A stretch of DNA of 64,000 bases. It comes from CAVYUC01 sp963816685 (GTDB taxonomy: Bacteria; Bacteroidota; Bacteroidia; Bacteroidales; Prolixibacteraceae). The stretch's first letter is position 1; each line of letters starts with the position of its first letter. The notes under the pieces were generated by a model. It was not told where the DNA came from, did no database searches, and saw nothing but the letters and a program-made list of their open reading frames with translations. Below, piece after piece: positions 1-9,692 of this stretch. The position numbers were made by a program, and so were the translations under genes. Location of the stretch: NCBI GenBank assembly GCA_963816685.1, contig CAWFMB010000012.1, forward strand, positions 62,001 to 126,000. The letters are read 5' to 3'.

Positions 1-493
1 ATAAAATCCCTTTATCACGGGTTAAGATTATCCGTTTTTCCTTTGCCGCTGCTTCAATGATTTCATCATCATCAAAATCATTCCGGAACAATGTATCGAA
101 TCCAAGCAACCGTAATTTCGGCGCCAGTTTTCCAAGGTTAACATCGACAATAAATTTTGTTTCGCGAAGTGGCTTTGCCCGCAGACGCAGTACAGGTGTT
201 ATATCCAGAGTTTCAAAAACAGGATAAACAGAAACATGCTCATTTCCTTTCATCTTGTATGAAAAATCGACAGAATTGCCATTTACAAGAATTAAATCGA
301 CTTCGGAATGCGGAACTCCAATAGATTCAATAACATTTTTAACCGAAGGTTTTCCTTTGAACTTATAACTGAAAGTTGTTTTGCGCCTGGGCAAAGCAAG
401 ATGTTCATTCAACTCTTCGTAAAACCTGAAAAAAGCTTCGCGTTCAACCGGCGAATGATTATCGTTGTGTTCTATCTTTTCATCTTCTTTCAA
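1..493 (-). CDS. Mut7-C PIN-like RNase with N-terminal ubiquitin-like domain (3' part missing)
   Basis: Reading the minus strand gives an open frame running off the left edge. Residues about 25-90 look like the small beta-grasp (ThiS/MoaD-like) domain that precedes Mut7-C (SYKFKGKPSV, VPHSEVDLILVNGN). Residues about 115-164 carry the Mut7-C start: IVDVNLGKLAPKLRLLGFDT, then the acidic FDDDEII and ILTRDKG, where the Asp residues are expected to bind metal in this PIN-like fold. An in-frame TGA lies three codons before the chosen TTG start and no in-frame ATG follows nearby, so TTG at 493 is the best start. The C-terminal zinc-ribbon part lies outside the window. The role (RNA cleavage) is inferred from the family. 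The gene is divergent from the kinase at 683. Confidence 0.82.
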   Translation of the reverse strand, partial: MKEDEKIEHNDNHSPVEREAFFRFYEELNEHLALPRRKTTFSYKFKGKPSVKNVIESIGVPHSEVDLILVNGNSVDFSYKMKGNEHVSVYPVFETLDITPVLRLRAKPLRETKFIVDVNLGKLAPKLRLLGFDTLFRNDFDDDEIIEAAAKEKRIILTRDKGIL

Positions 494-682
494 AATGATT
501 CACCTGAATTATTATAAATATAAAAAGAAAATAAATTCCTTTAAATTTTAAAACACTTTTTATTCAGAATTTTAAAAGTTGTGATTTTTAAACTTTTTCA
601 TAATTTTATGGCAATATCATAAAGTTACACTTTAACAGAATTTGAATATAAACAATCCGGTCATAAACCAACTTTCTTCCAA

Positions 683-2410
683 ATGAGCATGAAAAAATTA
701 AGATTTGAATACAAAATAACGCTTATTTATCTGATAACAGGGTTGTTGTGGATTCTGCTCTCCGATAATGTTCTTGAAAACCTCACTTTGTACAAAGATA
801 CATTAGGCTACTACCAGTCGCTAAAGGGAAGTTTTTTTGTTGTTCTTACTTCGCTTCTTTTGTTTGTATTGGTTCGCAGGTATACAATCCATCAAAAAAA
901 GTCTGCTGAAGAGTTAAATACAAGCAATCAAAAGTACAAAGCCATTTACGAAAATGCACCAATTGCCTATCAGTCACTTGACAATGAAGGCATTATAAAT
1001 GATATAAATCCGGCCTGGCTCAATGTTACAGGTTATACACGCAAAGATGTCACAGGAAAACTGTTTTGTGATTTTCTGAATCCTGAAAGCAGGGAACAAT
1101 TCGTTCGCTTATATCCAGAATTCAAAAGAAACAAGGCTGTTAAAAATGTCGTTTATCAATTCCGAAAAAAAAATAATGACTATATTTTTATCCTGTTCGA
1201 AGGAAATGCAGGTTATGATGACAAAGGTAATTTCGACAAGTTCTACAGCACGTTTGCCGATTTTTCAGATGAATATATTGCCACCCAAAATTTGATTCTC
1301 AGCGAAAAAAGATACAAGGCGCTGTTTAATGAAAATAAAACTGTTATTGTGCTCACCGATACTGACACCGGAATTATTTTTGATGCAAATGAAGCTGCAT
1401 TAAAATTTTATGGTTACTCCATCGACCAGTTTAAGAGCATGAAAACAAGTGACATATGCGTATCGACTGAAAAAGAATTAAATGATGAAAAAAAAGCAGC
1501 TAAAAAGGAAGGAAGGGATTATTTTCATTTCAGGCACCGGTTGGCCAATGGAGAAATTAAAGATGTCCAGGTTTACAGCGGAAATATAGTTATTCAAAAC
1601 AGGCAGCTTAAATATTCAGTTATCCACGATATTACTCAGCAAGTTATAGCTGAAAATAATCTGATTGCAGCAAAGTTAAAAGCAGAAGAAAGTGACCGTC
1701 TGAAAACTGCATTTCTTGCAAACATGAGCCATGAGATCCGTACACCTATGAATGGAATTATGGGTTTTGTAAGACTGCTGGAAACTGAAAATTTATCTGA
1801 TCAACAACACGAGCTTTATTTAAGTCTTGTAAAAAAAAGCAGTGAACGCCTTCTAAATACAATTAATGACATTATTGAAATTTCGAAAATTGAAGCAGGT
1901 CAAACTTCAGTGCATAACGTTGATTTGGATTTGCATGATTTCCTGAGTTATCTTCACGATTTTTTTAAACAGGAAGCAGAAAGTAAAGGTTTGAAATTTA
2001 ATCTTACTGAAACAGGATATACTCAAAATTTATTTTTTAAAACAGATAAAAATAAACTTGAATCGATTCTTACAAATCTTATAAAAAATGCAATAAAATT
2101 TACAGAAGAGGGATTTGTTGAACTGGGCTGCAACAGAAAAGGAAATGTTTTTCAGTTTTATGTAAAAGACAGTGGTATGGGTATACCGGAAAACAAGTTA
2201 AAATCAATTTTCAAAAGGTTTGTGCAGGCTGATGATTCGTTGACAAAGTCTTATGAGGGTTCAGGATTGGGCCTTTCCATAGCAAAAGCTTATGCAAAAA
2301 TGCTTCATTCGAAAATAATGGTAAAATCGGAACTGGATAAGGGAAGTACATTTTGGTTTGAATTAAAAACAGTTCCATCTGAGAAAATTCAGCAACAACT
2401 TCTGTTTTAA
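683..2410 (+). CDS. Membrane-anchored hybrid-less PAS-PAS sensor histidine kinase
   Basis: The protein has 575 residues. Two hydrophobic segments (about 13-32 and 50-68) bracket a short outside loop. Two PAS domains follow (about 85-200 and 210-330), then a HisKA domain with HEIRTPMNG and His350 as phosphoacceptor, and an HATPase domain with N box LTNLIKNAIKFT, G1 DSGMGIP and G2 GSGLGLSI. It ends soon after the ATPase domain, so there is no attached receiver. It should autophosphorylate in response to a signal sensed by the PAS domains. No response regulator is adjacent, so it is an orphan kinase here and its partner cannot be named. ATG at 683 is the first start, and a second ATG two codons later is equally possible. 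Confidence 0.93.
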   Translation: MSMKKLRFEYKITLIYLITGLLWILLSDNVLENLTLYKDTLGYYQSLKGSFFVVLTSLLLFVLVRRYTIHQKKSAEELNTSNQKYKAIYENAPIAYQSLDNEGIINDINPAWLNVTGYTRKDVTGKLFCDFLNPESREQFVRLYPEFKRNKAVKNVVYQFRKKNNDYIFILFEGNAGYDDKGNFDKFYSTFADFSDEYIATQNLILSEKRYKALFNENKTVIVLTDTDTGIIFDANEAALKFYGYSIDQFKSMKTSDICVSTEKELNDEKKAAKKEGRDYFHFRHRLANGEIKDVQVYSGNIVIQNRQLKYSVIHDITQQVIAENNLIAAKLKAEESDRLKTAFLANMSHEIRTPMNGIMGFVRLLETENLSDQQHELYLSLVKKSSERLLNTINDIIEISKIEAGQTSVHNVDLDLHDFLSYLHDFFKQEAESKGLKFNLTETGYTQNLFFKTDKNKLESILTNLIKNAIKFTEEGFVELGCNRKGNVFQFYVKDSGMGIPENKLKSIFKRFVQADDSLTKSYEGSGLGLSIAKAYAKMLHSKIMVKSELDKGSTFWFELKTVPSEKIQQQLLF

Positions 2411-2434
2411 AATGATTTATTACGAATCAGATTA

Positions 2435-3736
2435 TCATTCTTTATCAGTGAAGAGGTGAAAAAAACCATGTGCCCGCCGTTTTTCATTATCGCGGCCGGT
2501 ACCTTCCACTACGTAATAGTATACGCCCGGACTTGCCTTGCGGCCACCTAACCGGCCATCCCATACAGTTTCTTCCCAGATATTGTCGAACCCGCGAATA
2601 TTATCTTTACTCCAGTAGTGAATCCTTTTTCCCCATCGGTTAAAAATTGAAATTTTGATATTTTGCATCGACCAGAATTTCACAATAAAATAATCATTGG
2701 TGCCATCACCATTTGGAGTAAATACATTCGGAACCGCAATAAACGATGTATCCACCACAATGTATTCATCGATATAAACAGTATCTACGCAGGTTTGATT
2801 TTCAGATATATTCTTTGAAACAAGTTTTACATTATAGGTTCCCGAATTTTCAAAAGTATAAACAGGATTTTCATCGTATGCGACAATCATGATACTGTCG
2901 ACAGGTTGTTGTGAGTTTTCGGCTTCCCTTTTAATTTCATCAAGGTCACGATAAATAAACCATTCATACTGGTCGGGATCGCCATTTTTTGACTGATTAT
3001 TAAATGAAACAATTAACGGAGCTTCACCACTTTGCGGGTCAACTGTAAATTTAGCTTCGGTAACAATCGATTCATAAAAAACAGTTGTGGTAGATTCGCA
3101 TCCAAACCGGTCGTATACCCTCAGCGTATAATCTGTATCTTCTGCCGGAGGATTAAAAACCTGTGGATTAATTGTGGCAGCTACAACATTATCACCATTT
3201 TTCCACTGCACTTTTACATCCTTAAAAACATCAATTGCGGCGTTATTTGACAGGTCGTAATAAGTTAATTGTGCAGTTTCAAATGTTCCGTTGAGTTTGA
3301 ACGACTGGCAGGTTGATTCAGTAATCTCACCACTTGCCGAAAACCACTCATTGAAAACCCAGGCCCGGTAAACCTGCGTTGTTGCTCCCTGTGTTATTGT
3401 AACTCTGTATCCGCCATCTGCAAGTGAGTTTATTGTTGATTCCTGCGCTTCGCTGCTTTCGGAAAAGTAGAATTCGAATGCACCGGAAGCATTGTTGTAT
3501 TTTTCCCACAAAAAAGTTTTAGTGCCCTGCAGATCGGTTTGAGCGCGCAAAGCACCTTCAGCTGAACCTTCTCCCGCAGTACAAAAAATATAAATACTGT
3601 CGGTTTCCTGAAAAACCGGATAACTTGTTGATTCGGATGCCGAAGAACCCGGAGCCGAAATTTGTGCTACTGAAATTGTAGTGCGGAGAATAAATAAAAT
3701 AAAAATGAATAAGTATAAACTACTTTTTTTCTTCAT
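2435..3736 (-). CDS. Secreted PKD-domain protein with type IX secretion (type B) C-terminal domain
   Basis: The protein has 433 residues from the ATG at 3736; a TTG three codons upstream would only lengthen the signal peptide. A signal peptide (KKKSSLYLFIFILFILRTTI) is followed by beta-rich Ig-like sequence and a PKD-like segment around 225-320 (FTVDPQSGEAPLIVSFNNQS). The last 95 or so residues match the gliding-associated type B sorting domain: VFTPNGDGTNDYF, ISIFNRWGKRI, WDGRLGGRKASPGVYYYVV. Such proteins cross the outer membrane by the T9SS and are usually anchored or released at the surface. The ligand is unknown. It is convergent with the kinase, with 24 bp between the stops. Confidence 0.88.
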   Translation of the reverse strand: MKKKSSLYLFIFILFILRTTISVAQISAPGSSASESTSYPVFQETDSIYIFCTAGEGSAEGALRAQTDLQGTKTFLWEKYNNASGAFEFYFSESSEAQESTINSLADGGYRVTITQGATTQVYRAWVFNEWFSASGEITESTCQSFKLNGTFETAQLTYYDLSNNAAIDVFKDVKVQWKNGDNVVAATINPQVFNPPAEDTDYTLRVYDRFGCESTTTVFYESIVTEAKFTVDPQSGEAPLIVSFNNQSKNGDPDQYEWFIYRDLDEIKREAENSQQPVDSIMIVAYDENPVYTFENSGTYNVKLVSKNISENQTCVDTVYIDEYIVVDTSFIAVPNVFTPNGDGTNDYFIVKFWSMQNIKISIFNRWGKRIHYWSKDNIRGFDNIWEETVWDGRLGGRKASPGVYYYVVEGTGRDNEKRRAHGFFHLFTDKE

Positions 3737-3929
3737 ATATACCAATCTTCTTTGAGCTACAATATTAACGTATAATTTTTATTTAATTGTCCCGGCAACC
3801 ACAAAAATCAGCATTTATCTTTTCAAAAAGCAAGTTTCATTATATTTGTTGAAAAATTGCTTCGCGATAAAAACCTGGATACGTGAAACATCTTTTATTT
3901 TAGTTTTAAACCACAGAAAGATATGAATT

Positions 3930-6257
3930 GTGCTTGATTATCTAAAAGAATTAAATAAATCCCAATACGATGCAGTAGTTCAAACTGAAGGACCTGCACT
4001 GATTATTGCCGGCGCCGGCTCAGGAAAAACACGCGTTTTAACTTACAGAATTGCACACCTGCTAAAACAAGGTGCCCGTCCTTCCACAATACTGGCGCTC
4101 ACCTTTACAAATAAAGCTGCCCGCGAAATGAAAGAACGCATTTCAAATGTGGGTGGCGAAAAAGCAGCCCGTTACCTTTGGATGGGAACTTTTCATTCCA
4201 TTTTTGCCCGTATGCTGCGTACTGAACATGAAATTATCGGGTATCCTGCCAACTTCACTATTTACGACAGTGCCGACAGCAAAAGCCTCATTAAAACAAT
4301 CATGAAAAGTTTTCAGCTTGATGATAAGGTGTATAAACCAGGTGTTGTTGCTGCAAGGATTTCGATGGCAAAAAACAATCTCATTACTCCCAATTCGTAC
4401 GCTCAAAACACTGAAATCAGGGGAATTGATAAAAGCATGAGAATGCCTGCCATTGCAGAAATTTACAAGGAGTATTCGAAACGCTGCTTTCTTTCCGGAG
4501 CAATGGATTTTGATGATTTATTGCTGAAAACAAACCTGCTTTTCAGGGACAATAATGAGGTTTTAACAAAATACCAGCAGCATTTCGACTATATTCTGGT
4601 GGATGAGTATCAGGATACAAACTATGCCCAGTATCTGATTATTAAAAAACTTGCTGCCGTACACAACAATATTTGTGTGGTTGGCGACGATGCCCAAAGT
4701 ATCTATTCTTTTCGTGGTGCCAGGATTGAAAACATCCTGAACTTTCGCACAGATTACCCGGGGCACAAAATTTTTAAACTTGAACAAAATTACCGGTCAA
4801 CTCAAACTATTGTAAATGCTGCCAACAGCATCATACTAAAAAACAGGAAACAAATTCCCAAAACTGTTTTTTCTGAAAATGAAACCGGTACTTCAATCAA
4901 AGTTATTTCAGCATTAACCGATAATGAAGAAGGATTTCTTGTGGCGCAGGAAATTGCACAAACGCAGCTACGCAATCATTATAAAAATATGGATTATGCT
5001 ATTTTGTACCGGACTAACGCACAATCGCGTATTTTTGAAGAAGCATTGCGAAAAAGGAATATCCCTTATAAAATATATGGCGGGTTAAGCTTTTACCAGC
5101 GAAAAGAAATAAAAGATCTGCTCGCATATTTCAGGTTGATAATTAATCCTTCAGACAATGAAGCCTTAAAACGGATTATTAATTTTCCTGTCCGTGGAAT
5201 CGGAAGCACAACACTCGCCAAACTTGAAACAGAAGCGGTAAATGCTGAAAAATCAATCTGGCAGGTAATTGATGAGTTGCCTGGCAGCAACCCTGTTAAC
5301 CTCAACAAGGGAACAGTTTCAAAACTCCTGGGATTTAAACATATTGTTCTTGATTTTTTAAAGTTTTCGGAAGAAAACGATGCATTTGATACAGCAAAAA
5401 CAATTGCAGAAAAAACAGGTATTCTCAAGGAACTTTACAATGATAAGTCACCAGAGGGATTGAGCCGGCATGAAAATATCCAGGAATTATTGAATGCAAT
5501 TCAGGAATTCAGCATTAATGCTAAAGAAGAAGGACGTCCTGAAAATTTAGCCAGGTACCTCGAAGACGTGGCATTACTTACCGATCAGGATAATGAAAAA
5601 GATGAAGACAGGGATAAGGTAACGTTAATGACCATTCATTCTGCCAAGGGGCTTGAATTTAAGAATGTTTTTGTGGTTGGACTGGAAGACAATCTTTTTC
5701 CTTCGTCACAGTCCGATGAAAACAACAAACCTGAAGCTCTGGAAGAAGAACGGCGTTTATTTTATGTTGCTTTAACCCGTGCAAAGGAAAACGCCTGGTT
5801 TTCGTATGCAAACCAGCGTTATCGTTGGGGAAAACTCGATTTTTGTTCACCAAGCCGTTTTCTTCTCGAAATGGAGGAAAAGTTTCTTGATGGCGGGGAC
5901 TTTAAAAATAAAATAAAACAACCTGCAGCTCCTGTTAACAACTTTCAAAGAAATATTTCAAACAACGATTTTTTAAAACGTCAGCAATTAAATTCATTCC
6001 GAAATCAAAGTTCACAAAACATTTTAAACCGCAAACTCGTTCAATTAAAAGAACCCGAAAATTCGGAGAATTCATTTATTGGAGACGATCCGACTAAAAT
6101 AGTGCAGGGAATGGTGATTGAACACCAACGGTTTGGGGAAGGCAAAGTGCTTAAAATTGAAGGAGTTGCACCAAATATTAAAGCAACAGTTTTCTTTCAG
6201 AATGCAGGACAAAAACAGCTGCTGCTTAAATTTGCCAAATTAAAGATTATAAGCTAA
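3930..6257 (+). CDS. uvrD: UvrD/PcrA-type superfamily 1 DNA helicase
   Basis: This 775-residue protein is a 3'-5' SF1A helicase used in repair and in clearing recombination or replication blocks. Visible motifs in order: Q motif LNKSQYDAV, Walker A AGAGSGKT (27-34), TFTNKAAREM, motif II DEYQDTN, motif III VVGDDAQSIYSFRGA, motif IV QNYRST, motif V LMTIHSAKGLEF and motif VI ERRLFYVALTRAK. A short C-terminal domain typical of PcrA is present (GMVIEHQRFGEGKVLKIEG). The start is GTG at 3930, because the ATG just upstream is out of frame and stops at once. A TATATTTG box at 3841-3848 could be the -7 element. PcrA and UvrD are not separable from sequence alone. Confidence 0.95.
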   Translation: MLDYLKELNKSQYDAVVQTEGPALIIAGAGSGKTRVLTYRIAHLLKQGARPSTILALTFTNKAAREMKERISNVGGEKAARYLWMGTFHSIFARMLRTEHEIIGYPANFTIYDSADSKSLIKTIMKSFQLDDKVYKPGVVAARISMAKNNLITPNSYAQNTEIRGIDKSMRMPAIAEIYKEYSKRCFLSGAMDFDDLLLKTNLLFRDNNEVLTKYQQHFDYILVDEYQDTNYAQYLIIKKLAAVHNNICVVGDDAQSIYSFRGARIENILNFRTDYPGHKIFKLEQNYRSTQTIVNAANSIILKNRKQIPKTVFSENETGTSIKVISALTDNEEGFLVAQEIAQTQLRNHYKNMDYAILYRTNAQSRIFEEALRKRNIPYKIYGGLSFYQRKEIKDLLAYFRLIINPSDNEALKRIINFPVRGIGSTTLAKLETEAVNAEKSIWQVIDELPGSNPVNLNKGTVSKLLGFKHIVLDFLKFSEENDAFDTAKTIAEKTGILKELYNDKSPEGLSRHENIQELLNAIQEFSINAKEEGRPENLARYLEDVALLTDQDNEKDEDRDKVTLMTIHSAKGLEFKNVFVVGLEDNLFPSSQSDENNKPEALEEERRLFYVALTRAKENAWFSYANQRYRWGKLDFCSPSRFLLEMEEKFLDGGDFKNKIKQPAAPVNNFQRNISNNDFLKRQQLNSFRNQSSQNILNRKLVQLKEPENSENSFIGDDPTKIVQGMVIEHQRFGEGKVLKIEGVAPNIKATVFFQNAGQKQLLLKFAKLKIIS

Positions 6258-6289
6258 AACCTTGCTGGGAAACAAAAAATAGTAAATAA

Positions 6290-6319
6290 TTGCATTTTGA
6301 AGGGAATTCATTAGTTTTG
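6290..6319 (+). promoter_or_regulatory. Bacteroidota housekeeping promoter for the DUF4290-murA operon
   Basis: TTG at 6290-6292, a 19-bp spacer and TAGTTTTG at 6312-6319 match the Bacteroidota sigma-A consensus TTTG-N19-TAnnTTTG. It lies about 75 bp before the ATG of the DUF4290 gene. The match is by eye. Confidence 0.5.
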
Positions 6320-6394
6320 TGCAGAATTTCTGCCGCACACGATAATTGATTACCAGATTTTTAATTCGTTATTCGAAAAAAATAATTTTTACAA

Positions 6395-6979
6395 ATGGAC
6401 TATAATTCACAAAGAAAAAAACTTCCGCTCCCGGAGTATGGAAGAAATATCCAAACCATGGTTGACCATGTGGCAACTCTTGAAGACAGAGATGAACGTA
6501 ACCATGCGGCTCAGACTGTTATTGATGTAATGGGCAATTTATATCCGTATTTAAGGGATGTTGCCGAATTCAAGCACAAGCTATGGGATCATCTTGCAAT
6601 TATGACAGATTTTAAACTCGACATTGATTATCCTTATGAACCGCCATCACCCGATATTTTAACAGAAAAACCAAACCGGGTACCTTACAATCAACATCAT
6701 TTAAAATACCGCCATTATGGATTGGTTATCGAAAAAATGATTGAAGCTGCCCTGAAAATGGGAGAAGAAGAACAGCAAATAATGATTGAACAGCTGGCGA
6801 ACCACATGAAAAAGTTGTATTTGATGTGGAACAAAGATTCAGTGGAGGATGAAAAAATTCTGATGGATTTGGAAGATCTTTCCGGTGGAAGATTAAAAGT
6901 TCCGAGAGATTTGAATCTTTCAGACACTAAAGCTGTTTTCACTAAAAAGAAAAAGAAAAAGAAAAAATATTCCAACTGA
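6395..6979 (+). CDS. DUF4290 domain protein
   Basis: The protein has 194 residues and I recognise it as the DUF4290 family, found across Bacteroidota with no assigned reaction. The conserved opening (DYNSQRKKLPLPEYGRNIQ, then MVDHVATLEDRDERN) and the central YPYEPPSPDILTEKP are present. It is predicted soluble and helical. The C-terminus ends in a lysine tract (TKKKKKKKKYSN), which suggests contact with nucleic acid or ribosomes, but that is only a guess. Its stop is four bases before the murA ATG, so the two are almost certainly co-transcribed and possibly translationally coupled, a pairing seen widely in this phylum. Confidence 0.88.
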   Translation: MDYNSQRKKLPLPEYGRNIQTMVDHVATLEDRDERNHAAQTVIDVMGNLYPYLRDVAEFKHKLWDHLAIMTDFKLDIDYPYEPPSPDILTEKPNRVPYNQHHLKYRHYGLVIEKMIEAALKMGEEEQQIMIEQLANHMKKLYLMWNKDSVEDEKILMDLEDLSGGRLKVPRDLNLSDTKAVFTKKKKKKKKYSN

Positions 6980-6983
6980 TTAA

Positions 6984-8288
6984 ATGTCAGCGTTTAAAAT
7001 AGAGGGCGGTTTTAAACTGCGGGGTTCGCTTGAACCTCAGGGAGCAAAAAATGAGGCGCTTCAGGTTATTTGCGCAAGCTTACTTACCGAACAGGATGTT
7101 TTTATTGAAAATATTCCCGAAATCAGGGACGTACTTAAATTAATTGAAATATTAAAAGGACTTGGTGTAAAGGTTGAACGGCAACAAAAAGGAAAGTTTC
7201 TTTTAAATGCAGCAACTGTTAATATCAATTTTCTTAAAACGCCGGAATATGCAGAACAGGCAGCCAGCCTTCGCGGTTCAATAATGATTATTGGTCCGTT
7301 GCTTGCCCGTTTGGGAAAAGGTTTCATTCCGCAACCGGGGGGTGATAAAATAGGCCGCCGTAGAGTTGACGTTCATTTTTGGGGTTTTCAAAAACTGGGA
7401 GCCAAATTTACTTTTGATTCCCAAAATTTCTGGTATTCCGTTTCTGCACCTCACCTGAAAGGAACCTATATGTTGCTGGATGAAGCTTCGGTGACCGGAA
7501 CAGCCAATATTTTAATGGCTGCAGTATTAGCCGACGGAAAAACAACGATTTACAACGCCGCTTGTGAACCTTATATTCAACAGCTTTGTAAAATGCTGGT
7601 TTCAATGGGAGCAGATATTTCAGGAATTGGTTCCAATCTGCTGGTTATTGAAGGGGTAAAAACGTTAAAAGGTTGCACTCATCGCATACTTCCCGATATG
7701 ATTGAAGTGGGAAGTTTTATTGGTTTGGCAGCAATGACTGCTTCTGAAATTACCATCAAAAATGTGGGCATAAAGCATCTCGGAATAATTCTGTCATCGT
7801 TTCAGAAACTTGGAATTCAAATGGAACAAAATGGTGATGATCTGAAAATAAAAGAAACAAGCCATTATGAAATTGAAACATATCTCGATGGTTCAATTTT
7901 ATCCATCTCTGATGCTCCATGGCCCGGACTGACACCGGATTTGCTGAGTGTTTTTCTTGTTGTTGCGACACAGGCAAAGGGAAGTGTTTTAATTCATCAG
8001 AAAATGTTTGAGAGCCGGTTATTTTTTGTTGATAAACTCATTGATATGGGCGCTCAGATTATTTTATGTGATCCTCACCGCGCAACAGTTATTGGATTAA
8101 ACCGCGCACAGGATTTACGGGCGACGAAAATGTCATCACCGGATATACGGGCAGGAATTGCATTGTTAATTGCTGCCATGTCGGCAAAAGGAACAAGTAT
8201 TATTGACAATATTGAGCAAATTGACCGGGGATATGAAAATATTGATACAAGATTGAATCAATTGGGTGCAAAAATATCAAGATATTGA
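6984..8288 (+). CDS. murA: UDP-N-acetylglucosamine 1-carboxyvinyltransferase (MurA) with Asp at the catalytic Cys position
   Basis: The protein has 434 residues and catalyses enolpyruvyl transfer from PEP to UDP-GlcNAc, the first committed step of peptidoglycan synthesis, in the cytoplasm. It has the two-domain EPT fold markers: GAKNEAL near residue 21, the active loop PGGDKIGRRRVD around 118-129, TGTANILMAAV, and ILPDMIEVGSF. Codon 121 is GAT, so the position that is Cys115 in E. coli is Asp here. In MurA from Mycobacterium and Chlamydia this change removes the alkylation target of fosfomycin while keeping activity. Asp at this site appears usual in Bacteroidota. It is the second gene of the DUF4290 operon. 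Confidence 0.96.
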   Translation: MSAFKIEGGFKLRGSLEPQGAKNEALQVICASLLTEQDVFIENIPEIRDVLKLIEILKGLGVKVERQQKGKFLLNAATVNINFLKTPEYAEQAASLRGSIMIIGPLLARLGKGFIPQPGGDKIGRRRVDVHFWGFQKLGAKFTFDSQNFWYSVSAPHLKGTYMLLDEASVTGTANILMAAVLADGKTTIYNAACEPYIQQLCKMLVSMGADISGIGSNLLVIEGVKTLKGCTHRILPDMIEVGSFIGLAAMTASEITIKNVGIKHLGIILSSFQKLGIQMEQNGDDLKIKETSHYEIETYLDGSILSISDAPWPGLTPDLLSVFLVVATQAKGSVLIHQKMFESRLFFVDKLIDMGAQIILCDPHRATVIGLNRAQDLRATKMSSPDIRAGIALLIAAMSAKGTSIIDNIEQIDRGYENIDTRLNQLGAKISRY

Positions 8289-8393
8289 TTTCATGTCATT
8301 TACTTAAAATTCAGTTTAGAAAAGTAGTGGCATGTTAATTGTTTGACAAAAAATTATATTTTTGAAATTCAGAAAAAATAAAAAATAAAGAAC

Positions 8394-8909
8394 ATGAAGA
8401 AGTTTGCAGTAGTTGTTTTATTTCTGATTCTCGGAACAGGAATTTCATTTGCACAGGAAACAATCGGGATTAACATTGGCAATAAAGCGCCTGAATTAAT
8501 TGGGACTTCGCCTGATGGTCAAACGTACAAATTATCTGACACAAAGGGTAAACTTGTATTGCTCGATTTCTGGGCATCATGGTGCGGACCATGCCGCCAT
8601 GAAAATCCGACGGTTGTAAAAGCTTATAACAATTTTAACAATAAAAATTTTTCAAACGGCAAAGGCTTCACTGTTTTTAGTGTTTCGCTCGATCGTGCAA
8701 AGGATAGTTGGGTGCAAGGGATAAAAACCGATAATCTGGCATGGCCTTATCACATTAGCGATTTACAATACTGGAATTCAAAACATGCAGCCATTTATGG
8801 AGTTCGCAGTATTCCATCAAGTTTTCTTCTTGACGAAAATGGAATTATAATTGCCCGAAATTTAAGGGGACCTGCATTGGAAGCAAAACTAAAGGAACTG
8901 GCAAAATAA
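8394..8909 (+). CDS. Exported TlpA/ResA-like thiol-disulfide oxidoreductase
   Basis: The protein has 171 residues. A signal peptide (about 1-20, ending ISFAQ) exports it to the periplasm. The mature part is an AhpC/TSA-thioredoxin fold with FWASWCGPCRHENP; the redox pair is Cys64 and Cys67. A later cis-Pro region, SIPSSFLLDENG, and the insertion typical of ResA/TlpA are seen. It probably reduces disulfides in secreted or cytochrome-type proteins, but no client gene is adjacent. It is a single gene closed by a strong terminator. A possible -7 box TATTTTTG lies at 8357-8364. Confidence 0.9.
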   Translation: MKKFAVVVLFLILGTGISFAQETIGINIGNKAPELIGTSPDGQTYKLSDTKGKLVLLDFWASWCGPCRHENPTVVKAYNNFNNKNFSNGKGFTVFSVSLDRAKDSWVQGIKTDNLAWPYHISDLQYWNSKHAAIYGVRSIPSSFLLDENGIIIARNLRGPALEAKLKELAK

Positions 8910-8946
8910 ATTATCAGCCAGATTCAATAATAAAATTTACTGTTCC

Positions 8947-8989
8947 AAATTGACACCTGCTTTGTATAATAGGTGTCAATTTGTCTTTT
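8947..8989 (+). terminator. Rho-independent terminator after the thioredoxin-like gene
   Basis: A perfect 12-bp stem (AAATTGACACCT at 8947-8958 pairing with 8971-8982) with a 12-base loop is followed by GTCTTTTA. It lies 38 bp past the stop and separates this gene from grpE. Confidence 0.75.
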
Positions 8990-9045
8990 AAAGAGGGTAT
9001 GGCAAATAATTTGATATGCCAAAGCATATAAAAAACTGAAGAAAT

Positions 9046-9675
9046 ATGGCAGAAGAAAAAACTAAAAAAGATATTGAAAATACTCAGCAATCTGAGAATA
9101 TACAAAATGCTGAAAACGACATGCAGCAGGATTTAACAGCTGAAGAAGAAAAAGAGCAGGAACAACCTGAAGTTGAAAAAAATGAGAATGAAGAAAAAGA
9201 AAAGGCTTCACAGGTTACACAGGAAGAACAAATAGAAAAGTTGCAGGCCAGAATAGATGAGTTTTCGGATAAACATTTACGTTTACAAGCCGAATTTGAT
9301 AATTTTCGCCGCCGGACAATACGTGAAAAAGCAGATTTAATAAAAGCAGGAGGCGAATCAGTTATTATTAATTTATTGCCGGTAATTGATGATTTCGAAC
9401 GTGCACTCGATTCTCTGCAATCAACTCCGGATGATGATGCAGGAAAACTTGGAACAGTTCTTATTTACAGCAAGTTTAAAGATTTCCTGAAACAAAATAA
9501 TGTCAAAGAAATTGATGCAAAGAATAAGGATTTTGATGTTGATTTGCATGAGGCAATAACCAAAATTCCTGCTCCCGATAAAAAGCATAAAGGCAAAGTT
9601 GTAGATGTAATACAAAAAGGATATACCCTGAATGACAAGGTTATCCGGTTTGCAAAAGTTGTTATCGGCGAATAA
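9046..9675 (+). CDS. grpE: GrpE nucleotide exchange factor
   Basis: The protein has 209 residues. GrpE releases ADP from DnaK in the Hsp70 chaperone cycle. The first 60 or so residues are a low-complexity Glu/Lys/Gln tail, which is common but long here. The long dimer helix follows (EEQIEKLQARIDEFSDKHLR), then the family signature LRLQAEFDNFRRRTIREK and the C-terminal beta domain with VIQKGYTLNDKVIRFAKVVI. It sits 17 bp before dnaJ, forming a two-gene chaperone operon; dnaK is not in the window. No CIRCE-like inverted repeat is seen upstream. Confidence 0.96.
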   Translation: MAEEKTKKDIENTQQSENIQNAENDMQQDLTAEEEKEQEQPEVEKNENEEKEKASQVTQEEQIEKLQARIDEFSDKHLRLQAEFDNFRRRTIREKADLIKAGGESVIINLLPVIDDFERALDSLQSTPDDDAGKLGTVLIYSKFKDFLKQNNVKEIDAKNKDFDVDLHEAITKIPAPDKKHKGKVVDVIQKGYTLNDKVIRFAKVVIGE

Positions 9676-9692
9676 AAAATCATATCACAAAA

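Noticed and set aside
308..517. 69-codon plus-strand frame at the left end
   Set aside because: Antisense shadow of the Mut7-C gene, whose minus-strand frame has clear family motifs.
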